DNA of 64,000 bases from Macrosoma leucophasiata (lineage: Eukaryota; Arthropoda; Insecta; Lepidoptera; Hedylidae): contig JAWQUS010000010.1 in the NCBI GenBank assembly GCA_036365455.1, forward strand, positions 21,624,501 to 21,688,500. Reading direction: 5' to 3'. How positions within the stretch are numbered: position 1 is the stretch's first letter; the number at the start of each line of letters is the position of its first letter. Positions 31,503-42,268 of the stretch are shown here, piece after piece. Position numbers and translations under genes: made by a program. Below the pieces are notes generated by a model. It was not told where the DNA came from. It did no database searches and worked only from the letters and a program-made list of their open reading frames with translations.

Positions 31503-31881
31503 TTTAATTTTTAAAGAAAAATGGAAAGAAAAAATTGACTTCAGGCGAGACTCGAACTCGCGACCTACTGGGAATCTAGTCCAGCCGCTCTTCCAAATGA
31601 GCTACTGAAGCCCTGCCCGATTTGTCAAATCTTTCCTTCACATCTATTGCATTGCTTTATGGTAGCAGCAGCGCCATCTATTACCAACTATGCTAGTTAG
31701 GCAACCGATATAATAGACTTTTCAGTTTATTGAATATCGTAAAGAAGTCGCTTTTACCCTTAATAATTGTTTTATATTATTTCGCATTAACACATGCTTG
31801 TGAAATATATTTTATTTTTAAAGAAAAATGGAATAAAATATATTTCACAAGCATGTGTTAATGCGAAATAATATAAAACAA
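31503..31881 (+). mobile_element. tRNA-like retroposon with inverted 5' segment, copy 2
   Basis: Flanked by an exact 12-bp duplication TTAGTTTGCATA (31491-31502, 31882-31893). The left ~330 bp are minus-oriented: tail start, tRNA-like sequence (31541-31613), leader, and beyond it another tail sequence. The right ~48 bp are plus-oriented tail. The tail copies form a ~47-bp perfect hairpin (about 31773-31881). The internal tail-leader-tRNA-tail order suggests the source RNA covered a tandem array. Confidence 0.75.
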
Positions 31882-31894
31882 TTAGTTTGCATAG

Positions 31895-32724
31895 TTTTGC
31901 TTGCGACGCGACGTGCAGCCGGTCATTCAAAGCCACGCTTCATGTTAGTAAAATCATTTTCTATGAAACAAGAATAAAAGGTTAATTTGTAGCCTTTTTA
32001 ACAAGTTAATATTAAAATAATGACTCCATTAAAAACCGCTTCTTTGGTCCAGATTGCGGCGTGGGTAGTTCTCAACATTATAAGGTTTGCTCTCTTACAG
32101 TCTTTTAAACAGTTAGACTGCAAAGTTGAACTGAACTATCGGACAACGAAGGCAGAAAGGAGTGTGTAGCCGGACCATAACACGTTACAAAGAACTGAAA
32201 AAAAAACCTTCCAAAGATTTTTTGCTACTAGGATTTGCCTGTGCCTTTCCTTTAGGGGAGTAAAAATTTGAAAGTATAATTTTTTGCAATTGGTAAAAAT
32301 GGACCAATTTATCTGGTATAGCAAAAACATTTAATGAAAATCGGATCGGATGTACTAGTGCACAATCGCTCTTATTAGGTTAACCTCAAACAGCTGGGGA
32401 AAGATAAAAATGAATGCTTTTGCAAAATCACTCTATCGTTGCCCCAACTTTCAAGCAAACGTTATTTAACATTGCACCTTTATGAAAAGCAATATCGTGA
32501 GCAATCTACTATAACTAATGAAAAATAATGTTTATAAAGTTGAAGTTTTTGTAGTATTTTGTACACATAAGATAGCTTCATCATTTTGAACTTTTAATTA
32601 AAATATATCGTCTCTTGGTGTGAAACTAGAGAAAGGAGGCGGTCATAGTGCTGTAGTACAGAAAATGTAGGTAATAAACTTTGCCTGAACACAACTATGA
32701 AAGAAAAGTCAGCGTATTATTTAA
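31895..32724. other. No gene seen
   Basis: AT-rich. No repeat or coding frame recognised. Confidence 0.4.
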
Positions 32725-32725
32725 C

Positions 32726-32914
32726 TAGCGGCCCGACCAAGCTTCGCGCGTATGCAATGTTATTTACTCTCCTATTGATGTTACGCCTATAGCCTTTCTC
32801 GGTAAATAGGCTATCTAAAACTGAAAGAATTTTTCAAATCAGACTAGTAGTTCCTGAGATTAGAGCGTTCAAGCAAACAAACAAATTGTTCAGCTTTATT
32901 ATATTAAGTATAGA
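32726..32914 (-). mobile_element. Complete non-autonomous Helitron, 189 bp
   Basis: On minus: TCTATACTTAATATAATAAA at the 5' end, a CGCGAAGCTTGG hairpin region, then CTAG. Host A and T flank it. No ORF. Confidence 0.9.
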
Positions 32915-32969
32915 TGTCATGTAGAATGTTCAAGTTTTCACTAATGGTTGTAATAATGGTTGTAATTCA

Positions 32970-33215
32970 GTGTAGGCGCCTCGAGGGCCTAGGCACCACC
33001 ACATTACCTAATCTATCTGCCGCCAAATGGTGGCGTTCAACACTATCGTGTTCCGGTTAAATGGTAATGTTGTAGCCCGTAATTTCCAGCACAGAGGCGT
33101 AACAACTTATGCCTTTGCGAGGCGCGTTTGCATTTTTGAACTCCATTTTTGTTTAGATGTCTATAGATTGCAATAGTCATTAATCATCCATGTTTTGCAT
33201 GCTTATTTACCTAAG
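32970..33215 (+). repeat. Repeat family A, diverged copy
   Basis: Whole unit recognisable (CACCACCACATTACCTAAT; GTTTAGATGTCTATAG) but heavily mutated. The A tail is lost. Confidence 0.7.
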
Positions 33216-33737
33216 TACATTAGAAAACCGTTCGAGTGTGAATCGGGTTTGCGCACGAATTTTTCCGTACCTTTACATATACAAAAACAGAAGAAAAAAA
33301 CAGGTTGTACTCCGGGAGTGCCGGCAGAGGTGAAAACTTGAATATTAACGTTGTGCATTTTTGACCACCACCAAATTAAATGTAGGTCACAAGTTAGGTA
33401 TTTACTATAAAACATTCATATTACATTTCGATTCATATCTAACATCCCCTAAAGGTCAAGACCTCTTGAAACTTCTACACAATGTATGAATACTAATGTA
33501 CCGTTTAGCATAGGAACTGCGGTGACCTCGGATTATATTTAGAAAAAGGTTCGTGACACCAAATTTATAAATAAAGTCGGTAAAAATGTCCAACAAACTT
33601 TGTTACAATGTTTAGGTCCCCTAAAAAAGTGGAAAGTGAAAAGATAAACTGTGGCCTTACGGATCCTAATGTCTTTAGCTGACCCTGACCTTAAAAATCG
33701 ATGTTAATGCTTAGATTTGGGTCCGGTTAAACGTCTT

Positions 33738-33920
33738 TTTTATGTCATGAAGTACAAGCATACAGTTCACATTGATGGTAAGTAATACTGTAGCTGATAA
33801 ACAATTATGAAGCCAATGATTTCAATGTAGATGCGTTGCCAGTCCTAAGGCCTAAGGAATTATGCCTCTTTTCCGGAAATTACAGGGCCGTATATTACCA
33901 CCTGATCGGAACATGATGCC
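33738..33920 (-). repeat. Repeat family A, partial copy
   Basis: 3' two thirds of the unit with several small deletions. A family B copy follows immediately. Confidence 0.7.
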
Positions 33921-33939
33921 CCGTAATAACTTTTTTTAT

Positions 33940-34062
33940 GTCAGAAGGTTGACGGATAAGCAAACGGGCCACCTGATGGAAAGGGGTCACCGTCGACTAT
34001 GAACATTTGCAACACCAGGGAGTTGTCAACGCACTGCCAGCCATGAAGGACTCTTTTGACTC
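33940..34062 (-). repeat. A-tailed retroposon family B
   Basis: Reverse complement of the tail at 5388-5499: TTTTTTTATGTCAG at left, then ACGGGCCACCTGATGG and CAACACCAGGGAGTTG. Confidence 0.75.
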
Positions 34063-34064
34063 TA

Positions 34065-34150
34065 TCACAGAGACATAACAACTTAGGTCTGAGGGGTGGC
34101 AACCTGGCATTTTGAATTATGGTCTGCGTATGTCTATTGTACGATCATAG
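34065..34150 (+). repeat. Repeat family A, internal fragment
   Basis: Matches the middle of the unit (TAACAACTTAGGTCTGAGG; CATTTTGAATTATGG). Confidence 0.6.
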
Positions 34151-34299
34151 CTGCCCCTTTATTGGGGCAGCTATTGTTAAAACACTTATTTATGATACAT
34201 CATTTACTAATGAGCTTATCAGTTGATTAATACTATACGAGCTTATAATAGTGGAAGGAGTTTATTTAAGGGCGTGAGCCCTCATCGGCGGGCATCCTT

Positions 34300-34530
34300 T
34301 GACGACCCGGTTAGTCCAGCGGTGCGAAACCACCGTTTGATTCGAAGGGTCGCGGGTTCGATCCCCGCACTGGAACAAATAATTGTATGGCCTACAGATA
34401 TTTGTTTCGGGTCTGGGTGTTTGTGTATGTGTTGTATGTGTACAACGGCACCCACGACACAGGTTTATACCTACTGTGGGGCTGTGAGTGTAAGCGTATT
34501 TTTATTTTTTATTTTATCCTGTTTTAAGCA
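34300..34530 (+). mobile_element. tRNA-headed SINE (SINE-1)
   Basis: The A-box-like TTAGTCCAGCGG lies at 34311-34322 and the B box GGTTCGATCCC at 34355-34365, 44 bp apart start to start. A ~130-bp body (TTTCGGGTCTGGGTGTTT; GGCACCCACGACACAGG) and a T/A-rich end follow. The tail of a second copy is at 36530-36612. Not a working tRNA: no acceptor-stem pairing at the right distance. Confidence 0.7.
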
Positions 34531-34559
34531 AGTAACACGAAAGGTTGTCACCATATTCG

Positions 34560-35180
34560 GTTGAAAGTAAAGTGAAGAGAAGGAAATAAATGAATGTTAC
34601 AGTGGAGTTTGACTCAAACAAATTCCTTTAGTAAGACCTAGAAGCTTACACTATAGGCTGCATCATTCTTTGCCACCTCCATTACATAAAAAAGAGTGAT
34701 GAATGTCTACTTTTATTACTCTGATCTCTGATCAGATATAATCCTATGAATATGGCAGTGATTTAAATTGATATGGCACAAACATCGTAATTGGAAATCG
34801 TGGTAATACAGGCGTGAAGTTAAATTTTCTTAATATTATATCTTTAGTATCAATAAAAAATATTTAATAAAAACCCGGAAGGATGGAATGACTCATCTAA
34901 CCTATCAGGCAACCTGTCGAAACATGTATCGCAATTTTGAAATAGATACCTAGCATTGGAAAAATCTAGATGGATTAGTCATTATTAATCGGTTTTAGAA
35001 CATTAATGTTATTGAAGAAATAAAATAAAGCCTTAAGCACAATTTCAACTTGTTCATTGAACCTGGTTTTTGTTCATTGTCCGAATTTTTTTTCACACTG
35101 ATATTATTTAACGATTTTTCACACACTGTTGGAAGTTATCTACTATGAATCTGTAGATGTTTATGTTACATTTAATTTAT
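34560..35180. other. No gene seen
   Basis: AT-rich. An ATACAGGCGTGAAGTTAA scrap at 34808 resembles the SINE-2 tail. Confidence 0.4.
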
Positions 35181-35181
35181 A

Positions 35182-35460
35182 ATAATGGCAACCCATCATA
35201 CGTCCCACTGCTGGGCACGAGTCTCTCCCCTTTTTTGGGGGGACGCCTGGAGCTTACTCCACCACGCTGCTCCAATGCGAGTTGGTGGAGATACGGGTTA
35301 ATGGCCAAACTCGAATTTTTCAAACCGCCCGTAAGGCCTCCGGCAAGGTGTAACGACTGCTATTGATAGCAACCGGGACCGATGGCTTAACGTGCCCTCC
35401 GAAGCACGGAAACGCGCATTTTAATTTGTTACTAGCGATCACCCAGACACCCGAGTAGAT
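35182..35460 (-). mobile_element. 5S-headed SINE, partial copy
   Basis: (ATT)n tail and body are complete; the 5S-like head is mostly deleted (breaks after CCGAGTAGATC). Confidence 0.8.
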
Positions 35461-35509
35461 CTAGTTTAAGTTAAAGGAAATACATATGTCTACATTATTG
35501 GCATTCACT

Positions 35510-35620
35510 TTTTTTAATGTCATGAAGTGCAATGGATGGATGGATGGGAAGTAACACTGTGGCTTTTAAACATCTACATAAAACCGGAGATTTCAGTGCA
35601 GATGCGTTGCCGCCCCTGAC
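35510..35620 (-). repeat. Repeat family A, decayed fragment
   Basis: Recognisable by GATGCGTTGCCGCCCC and the T-run. Interrupted by four GGAT units at 35532-35547. Confidence 0.5.
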
Positions 35621-35684
35621 ACACACTTGTACACTTGAACTTTACCACCAGCATACCAGTTCGACTTTGATATGTACGAGTATA

Positions 35685-35824
35685 AGGGCGAGATTCACAG
35701 ACCGCACTACGACTTTACTTTCGAGCAAAGTATACTTTGAACTGTCAAAACCTATACATTTCTGACAGTTCTAAGCATACTTTGCTCAAAGTAAAGTCGT
35801 AGTACGGTCTGTGAATCTAGCCCT
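35685..35824. mobile_element. Long-TIR MITE with TA duplication
   Basis: Nearly the whole 140 bp is an imperfect palindrome: AGATTCACAGACCGCACTAC at left pairs with the right end. TA flanks both ends. Two more copies at 60556-60836. Confidence 0.8.
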
Positions 35825-35829
35825 TAGAG

Positions 35830-36165
35830 TCGTTTTAGTGAAAAGCAATAAAATTCTTTACCGATGTGTCATAAGTTATTTGAGAGTCATTCCGTGTAAC
35901 GATTAATTTGAAAGCGTGCCGCGATAATCATTAAATCATTGACGCTCTTGATTTTATGGTCTGATTACTCAGTTTGATGATTGCTTCTTCTGTAATTGCT
36001 CGGTTAGTACACTGTAGAATTTTAGCGCGGAGTTTATTGCAATGGGTCTTTTTCCTATTACTTTTCCATTTATAAAAGTAAAATATGAAAATTTATTCGG
36101 CATCATTGCCTGACGACGACTTCAAAGAGCTATCAAAACGAATGTGGTTGGACGGAGTAAAGTGG
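35830..36165. other. No gene seen
   Basis: Unclassified AT-rich sequence. Confidence 0.4.
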
Positions 36166-36173
36166 TTACTTAC

Positions 36174-36352
36174 CCGACTTTAGTACTAGGATCGTGGTTG
36201 AGAAATCTGTGAAATGCAGCCAGTGGGGTGCGAGGTCGGCCGTTGAACCTGCGCGTGGGCCGCCAACCGCACCGCGCAACTGCCCGCAAGGTAATTGCCA
36301 GACGTTTGATCATATTGCCTGTGATGACGTCAATGAAAAACGCCGAAAACAT
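36174..36352 (-). CDS. Possible first coding exon with arginine-rich N-terminus
   Basis: The minus-strand ATG at 36352 sits in CAAAATG, a strong insect start context. The frame gives about 59 residues: MFSAFFIDVITGNMIKRLAI, then an Arg-rich stretch (RCGWRPTRRFNGRPRTP) and FLNHDPSTKVG. It ends at a consensus 5' splice site (GTCGG then GTAAGTAA at 36173). A TCAGTT initiator lies 36 bases upstream. The part from the second Met onward (rich in Arg, Leu, Ala, no acidic residues for ~35 positions) would suit a mitochondrial presequence. It matches no repeat in the window. The protein is not recognised. No next exon was found, so chance or a pseudogene remains possible. Confidence 0.45.
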
Positions 36353-36384
36353 TTTGGAAGTATTGCCTTTTTGTACCTATATCA

Positions 36385-36390
36385 AACTGA
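36385..36390 (-). promoter_or_regulatory. Initiator TCAGTT, possible transcription start
   Basis: Exact insect initiator on the minus strand, with A+1 at 36388, 36 nt before the ATG at 36352. Confidence 0.25.
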
Positions 36391-36529
36391 GAGCATCCCA
36401 ATTAAAAAAAAAAAAATGGTTAGTCGTTTACAACGTAGCCATAATGCGTTTGAAAGGTGTGTTCCTAAAACATGTCACAGCGCCTAGTTTATTCCCAACG
36501 GATTACTAAAAATATTGTACCTAACCTTA

Positions 36530-36612
36530 AAAAAAATACGCTTACACTCACAGCCCCACACAAGGTATAAACCTGTGTCGTGGGTGCCGTTGTACACTGA
36601 CAACACATACAT
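36530..36612 (-). mobile_element. SINE-1 tail fragment
   Basis: Reverse complement of the 3' third of 34300-34530 (GGCACCCACGACACAGG on minus), ending in an A-run on plus. Confidence 0.75.
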
Positions 36613-36864
36613 TTTCTTGTTGAATTTTAGAAGAGGCGTGAGAGGTAGGTATGTAAGACCCGCGATATTTGACTCCACGCTGTCTGCCTAGGTACCAAAT
36701 ACATACTTGCATTCCTAATTTTGAATTTCGATAACTATACAACCTCAATAACATTCCAAAATATTGGATATCGAAAACTAAAAGATTTTTGTCAAAATTA
36801 TTGTTACAATAATTTTCTTGATCGACAATAACTTTATAGTTGATGATAGAGTGAGTGAGTAGAT

Positions 36865-36896
36865 GTGTTGGTACCACACTAATGTGGTACCAACAC
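36865..36896. repeat. Perfect hairpin, 14-bp arms
   Basis: GTGTTGGTACCACA, 4-nt loop, and its exact reverse complement. It sits at the edge of a family A copy. Confidence 0.9.
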
Positions 36897-37110
36897 TCGA
36901 GCTTGTGCCTAAGCACCACCGCATTACCTAATCTATGAGTCGTAAAATGGTTGTGTTTAGGTTAGATGGAAATGTATCGTCTATGAGATAAATCAACATA
37001 GCCCTCAGTGATGGTAACATCTGAATTTTGACCTTTGGTTTTGTGTATAGGCCGCAGTACTAATTTACCATCCATATTATTATGAACTGCGTGTTTATTT
37101 GCCACCATGA
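36897..37110 (+). repeat. Repeat family A, diverged copy
   Basis: CACCACCGCATTACCTAATC to GCGTGTTTATTTGCCAC. Full length but mutated. Confidence 0.7.
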
Positions 37111-37308
37111 CAAGATTTAATTTGAGGAGATCAAAAAAGCTGGTTGGCTTCGAGTTTCAAGTTTCTATTCTTCAGGGATATGATGAAGTTTGAACACTAC
37201 CTATTAAAATTAACTATTTAAGTTGTATTTAAAATTAACTATTACGCGGGATAGGCAGTATCGTCTTGCGATTAATGACGCACTGTTGTCCCCTAATGGG
37301 CGTCTTTG

Positions 37309-37591
37309 CAGCGCCGGATTTAGACTTCGGCGGCCCACAGGCAGAGAATGTGGTGGAGGTCCTCAAATCGCCATCATCCACTGTTGCTGTTGGTCTAATG
37401 CGGTGTGGTAGAACGCGCCATTTTTGTTCATACGAGTATTTCGTGCTGACTGCTGCTTGATCTTGAAGAGACGTTAACTTGTCAAGCTCAAAGAACAAGA
37501 GCCTTAATCGATTTTTTTGGGGGTGGTGGCCCTCTTTTGGTGGCGGCCCATAGGCAACTGCCTATGTTGCCTTTGCTTAAATCCGGCACTG
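37309..37591. mobile_element. hAT-like non-autonomous element, 283 bp
   Basis: Ends CAGCGCCGGATTTA and TAAATCCGGCACTG are inverted. The 8-bp flanks CGTCTTTG (37301-37308) and CGTCTCTC (37592-37599) match at 6 of 8. The CAG start and 8-bp flanks indicate the hAT superfamily. Short subterminal GGCGGCCCA repeats occur at both sides. An RTE LINE tail scrap (GTCCAGCAGTGGACG) follows at 37611. Confidence 0.75.
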
Positions 37592-37639
37592 CGTCTCTCG
37601 GGAAGGCTTTGTCCAGCAGTGGACGATGACGTCCTTTCA

Positions 37640-38060
37640 TCGATAGAGTTCTACTTACTAAAGTACCACCAGAAAACTTGAAATGGAACGCGAAATAACT
37701 AATCATTTTATGTTCAAACAACTTCCTCATTCAAACACGAATAATCTGCCATTGTCGCATAGATATCTGTAGATATCTGCACAATGCATCCTCATTCCTT
37801 AACCGAAGCGTGTTCCCACGCGTATTAAGAAATTTAGCGAACATTGCAACTGCAACTGGCTGCCTCTCATTGCATATTGCATGGAATTTTCTGATCACAT
37901 GCATCTCCATATATGTTTTAGACTGAGAATGTTATGGTTTCCACAAAGACTAAAATTCTTTTCTATTTAAATAATCCTATTTTTGTTTTTTAAATCAATC
38001 CGATTAATTTTGTCGTATATTCTCTGTTTGAGTGATAAAGTCCTATAATTAGTTATAGTA
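37640..38060. other. No gene seen
   Basis: AT-rich unclassified sequence. Confidence 0.4.
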
Positions 38061-38064
38061 CAGA

Positions 38065-38312
38065 CATGCTCATTAGTGGCATGCTAATTGATCATTAAAA
38101 AGTATGCTCAAAATGTTCCGACGTGCTCGAAGCACACGCCCTTTCCGCGGCTCAGGAAGCATGCTTAAAAATCAAACGGCTGTTTATTTTTGAGCATACT
38201 CGAATTAAGCATGCGTGCACTAGCAACCATACGACACCTTGCTATGATCAGCAAAGGAACTGACAGGCATGCTCATAGTAGCACGAAAGCATGCTACTAA
38301 TTAGCATGTCAG
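38065..38312. mobile_element. TIR element rich in GCATGC words
   Basis: Left GACATGCTCATTAGTGGCAT and right end (inverted, TGACATGCTAATTAGTAGCA) are imperfect TIRs. AGCATGC/GCATGCT recurs at least six times inside. Confidence 0.65.
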
Positions 38313-38394
38313 ACTGTTGCTCACGTCGTAACTTGACGTACTCACTGTGCACATGGAGAAGATTTCTTCCGCTTCATTGAAATCTCTGATTTTA

Positions 38395-38445
38395 TGCAGA
38401 TGTTGATAGGCTGCAGTCTTCACTTATCATCAACGTGAACTATAT
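38395..38445 (+). repeat. Repeat family A, short fragment
   Basis: ATAGGCTGCAGTCTTCACTT and following bases. Confidence 0.55.
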
Positions 38446-38617
38446 GTACCTATGTCAACGCCAAGCATGGGTGTCGCCAGGAGGGGGCAGCTGCCTCACC
38501 CTTGAAATAAAAATATTACGCAATTTACAGGAAAAAACTGACCTATAGGTAACCACCACGAGCAACCTAGTCCTAGAACCAACCTGCCCTCCCCTAAAGC
38601 CAAACTACCTTCGACGC

Positions 38618-38728
38618 TCTTGACGCCAAGTCTATCACGGGGTAGGAAGAGGGCGTGGACCGCATCTGGAGCTCCAAACCATCCCGGTCCTTACACACCT
38701 CCCGTGCTTCTACATTCATGATGCTAAA
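38618..38728 (-). pseudogene. LINE family D, last codons and 3' end
   Basis: On minus the frame EAREVCKDRDGLELQ ... YPVIDLAS corresponds to the end of the family D ORF at 52385-52421. The tail GGCGTCAAG follows. Confidence 0.65.
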
Positions 38729-38773
38729 CTGTATAAGTACTTGTTCGCCAATTTCATGACAGAAAAACGTAAC

Positions 38774-39085
38774 TTCACGCCTGCAATCCCCGAAGGGGTA
38801 GGCAGAGGTAAATGCATGCATTCAAGCATACCTAGATGCAAACACCCACGATTCGCCGGTTACGTTTTTGTCCCATGTAACAGGTGGCGAGCCTGTTGAC
38901 ATCTCCGGGCACATTACCAAACTTCGAGGTACTGCGGCATTTCCAGAAAATGGAAAAATCCCAGTAGAACCAGAGATAAAAGACTTTACACCATTATCTC
39001 TGATAACTCCCTACCCGGGAATCGAACCCAGGACCCCAGCGTAGTAGTAGTGGCCTGCTTCTACTAGGCTACCGAGGCAGTTAAA
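38774..39085 (-). mobile_element. tRNA-headed SINE (SINE-2), full-length copy
   Basis: On minus: A-box-like TAGCCTAGTAGAAGC, B box GGGTTCGATTCCCGGG (near 39013-39028), a ~200-bp body, and a 3' tail CTCTGCCTACCCCTTCGG ... GGCGTGAAG that resembles the family D LINE 3' end. Further pieces: 42826-42935, 46845-46980, 52755-52832, 59350-59540. Confidence 0.8.
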
Positions 39086-39089
39086 AATA

Positions 39090-39565
39090 ACAGTTATGAC
39101 AGAAATAAAGATAACAATACTTGCAAATCGTGTAGTTTAGGGACTTGCATTTTAATATGTGTTCATGCTGCCCTTTCCTTCTGTGGCAACAACCTCAACT
39201 CATATGATTGGTTACCATATTGGATACGTTAATAAAGGGATAAGCGATCCATGACATAACTTGCCATCCTTACCTAACCTCAAAAATCAATTTCAAAATT
39301 AAAGTTCTTCACCCACACCGAGGATGTAATGAGTTTACAACTATTACGCGAAAAAGGGTAAAGTTTGACATGTATTAGTTTGTGGGACTTGAAACTGTTT
39401 CCAATGCCCTTGGCAACAACTTGTAATTAGAGAATAGTTGTCCTATAAAAATGGAATGAAATTCATCGAACTGCGAGTGAACTTTTTCGGCTTCAAAAAA
39501 CTCAACTTTACCTTTTTTGCAGAGGGGATTGCAGCTCTTAATAGTTTATATGTAGGTAACTACTT
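39090..39565. other. No gene seen
   Basis: Unclassified sequence. Confidence 0.4.
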
Positions 39566-39568
39566 TAC

Positions 39569-39853
39569 TTTTTTTGATGGAATTGGCAAACAAGCATACA
39601 GCTCAAGTTAATGTTAAGTGATGACTGCAATCTATAGACACCCACACAAAGACAAAGGTCAAAATGCAGATGCGTTACCACTCCTGAAGCCTAAGGTGTT
39701 ATGCCTCTGTGCCGGAAATTACAGGGCCGTACATTACCACCTGACCGGAACACGATAGTGCTGAACACTACGATTTAGCGGCAAGTATAATATATTAGGA
39801 AATACGGTGGTGCCTACGCCCGCGAGCTCTGTCACTGGAACTTCACCACCAGT
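39569..39853 (-). repeat. Repeat family A, full-length copy
   Basis: Complete unit. GGAACTTCACCACCAGTAAA at the right end. Confidence 0.9.
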
Positions 39854-39884
39854 AAAAAAAAATATTCAGCTTTTCGTAAATTGA

Positions 39885-40075
39885 TTTTTGTATGTAATGA
39901 AGGTGGCAAACAAGCAGTTCACATTGATGATAAGTGATGACTGCAGCTCGTAGTGTAGCCCATAGATCTACATGAAAACATAAAGTCTCAGGTAGCTCTG
40001 ATGCGTCACCTGTTGTCCTTCCCAAGCCTTAAATTCATTAATACCAATGCTGGAAAGTACGGGGCTATAACTTAT
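39885..40075 (-). repeat. Repeat family A, diverged partial copy
   Basis: GTAATGAAGGTGGCAAACAA through GATGACTGCAGC. The remainder is decayed. Confidence 0.65.
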
Positions 40076-40395
40076 CAAACAAGTTCCCTCATTATATTAA
40101 ATAACCCGTCTGTTCCTGATGATACATCAGCTATCTATATTGCAGTGGGGATAATAAAAATTCGTTCATTATCAATACGATACTGTTGTAACGATATCGG
40201 AACCTATTCGTTGGATAATCAAAATTTATGGCACTATATTTTATAACGTTTGATAACTTAATGATATTGTGAAATGATATCGTATCTAACATTGCGATCA
40301 AACATTTTGTTTATTCGTTCGTGTAGACTGCGGTTTTCCACTTGCAAAATTTCTAAAATATGTCATGCTCAAAACTTCTTCTTTCTAGTCGTACC

Positions 40396-40632
40396 TTACT
40401 GCTGAGGATCGTGGCTCCTTTTGATTTTGTCAACCAGCTGTCTCCATCGGTTTCGTTCTGTCGCTTGGCGTATTGCAGCACTAAATGGTTTCTCCAGCTC
40501 CTGCAATACCTGATCCGCTCATCTTTTGGGACTGCGGCCTCTCGGTCTCTTGCCCTCCACTTTACCAGTAACTATTAGGGGTTTCAAGTTCTTATCATCC
40601 CTGCGAGCAATGTAACCAAAGTATTGCAGTAT
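40396..40632 (-). pseudogene. LINE ORF C-terminal fragment (RTE-like)
   Basis: The minus frame reads ILQYFGYIARRDDKNLKPLI, GKRPRGRSPKR, an in-frame TGA (replacing the usual Trp), then ADQVLQELEKP and SHDPQQ before TAA. This is the familiar end of endonuclease-RT LINE proteins. It is a separate family from 27041-27475 and 52058-52439. Confidence 0.75.
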
Positions 40633-40671
40633 AGGTACGTTGCAAACAGGTTGTAGAAAAATGCTACCATT

Positions 40672-40699
40672 GAAATAAAACTAATTTTACGGATTTGTC
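40672..40699 (+). repeat. End of the 16395-type TIR element
   Basis: TTGAAATAAAACTAATTTTA matches the terminus at 16395-16423. A family A copy follows directly. Confidence 0.6.
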
Positions 40700-40979
40700 T
40701 TTTTTATGTTATGGAAGTGGCAAACAAGCATGCAGTTCACATTGATGTTAAGTGATGACTGCAGCCTATAGACACTTACACAAAGACTAAGGTCAAAATG
40801 CAGATGCTTTACCAGTCCTGAAGCCTAAGGTGTTATGCCTCTGTGCCGGAAATTACAGGGCCATACATTACCACCTGACCGGAACACGATAGTGCTGGAT
40901 ACTACCATTTAGCGGCAAGTATATTAAGTGATGAGGTGGTGCCTACACCCGGGAGCTCCGTTACTGGAGCTCTACCAGT
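40700..40979 (-). repeat. Repeat family A, near full-length copy
   Basis: Complete except for a 3-bp loss near the end (GGAGCTCTACCAGTG). Confidence 0.9.
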
Positions 40980-41149
40980 GAAGTTGTGTAGAAACATGTT
41001 CAGGTTATTATATTCAATTACCACCCATGTGAGATGCATGCCCGTTACTTTTATTATACGAAGAAGGTCGGAATCAGAACTTGGTCATCCTTCCACGATT
41101 GTTTTTGGCAGATTAGGACTGAACAATAGCAATCCACTACTGATATGAT

Positions 41150-42265
41150 GTGATGGGTTAAGGAAATACCTTTTGTATGCGTAACGTTTTCTTTTTTAGC
41201 AATGTACATATTTGAGCGTGTTTAAAGTCCTTTGTTAGAGAAAACATCTATACCTAGTCATTTTGTTGAACACGCGTGAGATTTTTTCAACAGTCTGATT
41301 TCCTTATTGATCAGACTTTAATTTTTTTCGTAAAGTTCATTGCACTTTATCTTATAATTTTTACAAGGTTATTAGATAGTTGATGTTTTAACATAAAATT
41401 GTTAGTAATCTGTTCACTTTTTCTCTGAGAACTTTTCATTGATACCGATTTTTTTTTATTCATCTTTTGTATTGAAATGGAGTTAGTATTTTTCCATAAT
41501 TATTAATATCTGTTAGTGACAACTTTGGGTTGTACATTTGTGTTTTCTATATTACTAAATGCGTTTGAAACTTTCACTATTTAGGAACCTATGTTAGAAC
41601 ATACAACATTAATAAATAGGCATGTGCAATGCACATTTATAGGTCTGTTTAATATAGCTGTCGATTTTCAAAATTAATCCAATTCACAATTATAAAATAT
41701 TTTGGAATTCCCTTTTTTTAAAGACTTTAATTCAAACATACATACTTGCAGCATTGTAATACATAGTCTCATATAAATAAATCTATACCAGAAAAAAAAC
41801 AAGAAAAACGAAGCCGCGCTTAAACTATACCAAAAGTCATAAACATTATATTGTGTGGGTGTACAATAATAACTTCTACGAAACTTCAAATAGATACTTG
41901 ATACGGAAACTTAATGATATATCAAGTTCATAGGAATCCACACAGTATCGATACGTGCTGCGTATTCTAGGTAACAGGCTATTCTAGATACCTAATAGCG
42001 TTTTCATGTTTTGCGATCGGCACAGTGGACATCATGGGCTACATTTGCTGGATGGATGGGCTCTACATTTTGCGTCAAATCGACAATGTAACACATATTT
42101 CGCATACAGACATTTTTAAACATGTATTTTTAGGTTTTAATATTTTTTTGTATGTTTATGTTAAATTTTACATTCTTTTCTAACCTTAACAAATTTTCTC
42201 AAGTTAGAGAAGGATGCAAAATTTTACACTTACAATAACTTTAACGAACATTTTGGTTTGGAACC
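41150..42265. other. No gene seen
   Basis: AT-rich. No coding frame with gene signals and no classified repeat. Confidence 0.4.
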
Positions 42266-42268
42266 TTA

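Noticed and set aside
34311..34383. tRNA gene with good B box
   Set aside because: Acceptor-stem pairing is missing and a SINE body and tail follow; a second tail copy lies at 36530-36612.
36194..36509. Two plus-strand open frames of 93-97 codons
   Set aside because: They are antisense to the better supported minus-strand exon and lack start or splice signals.
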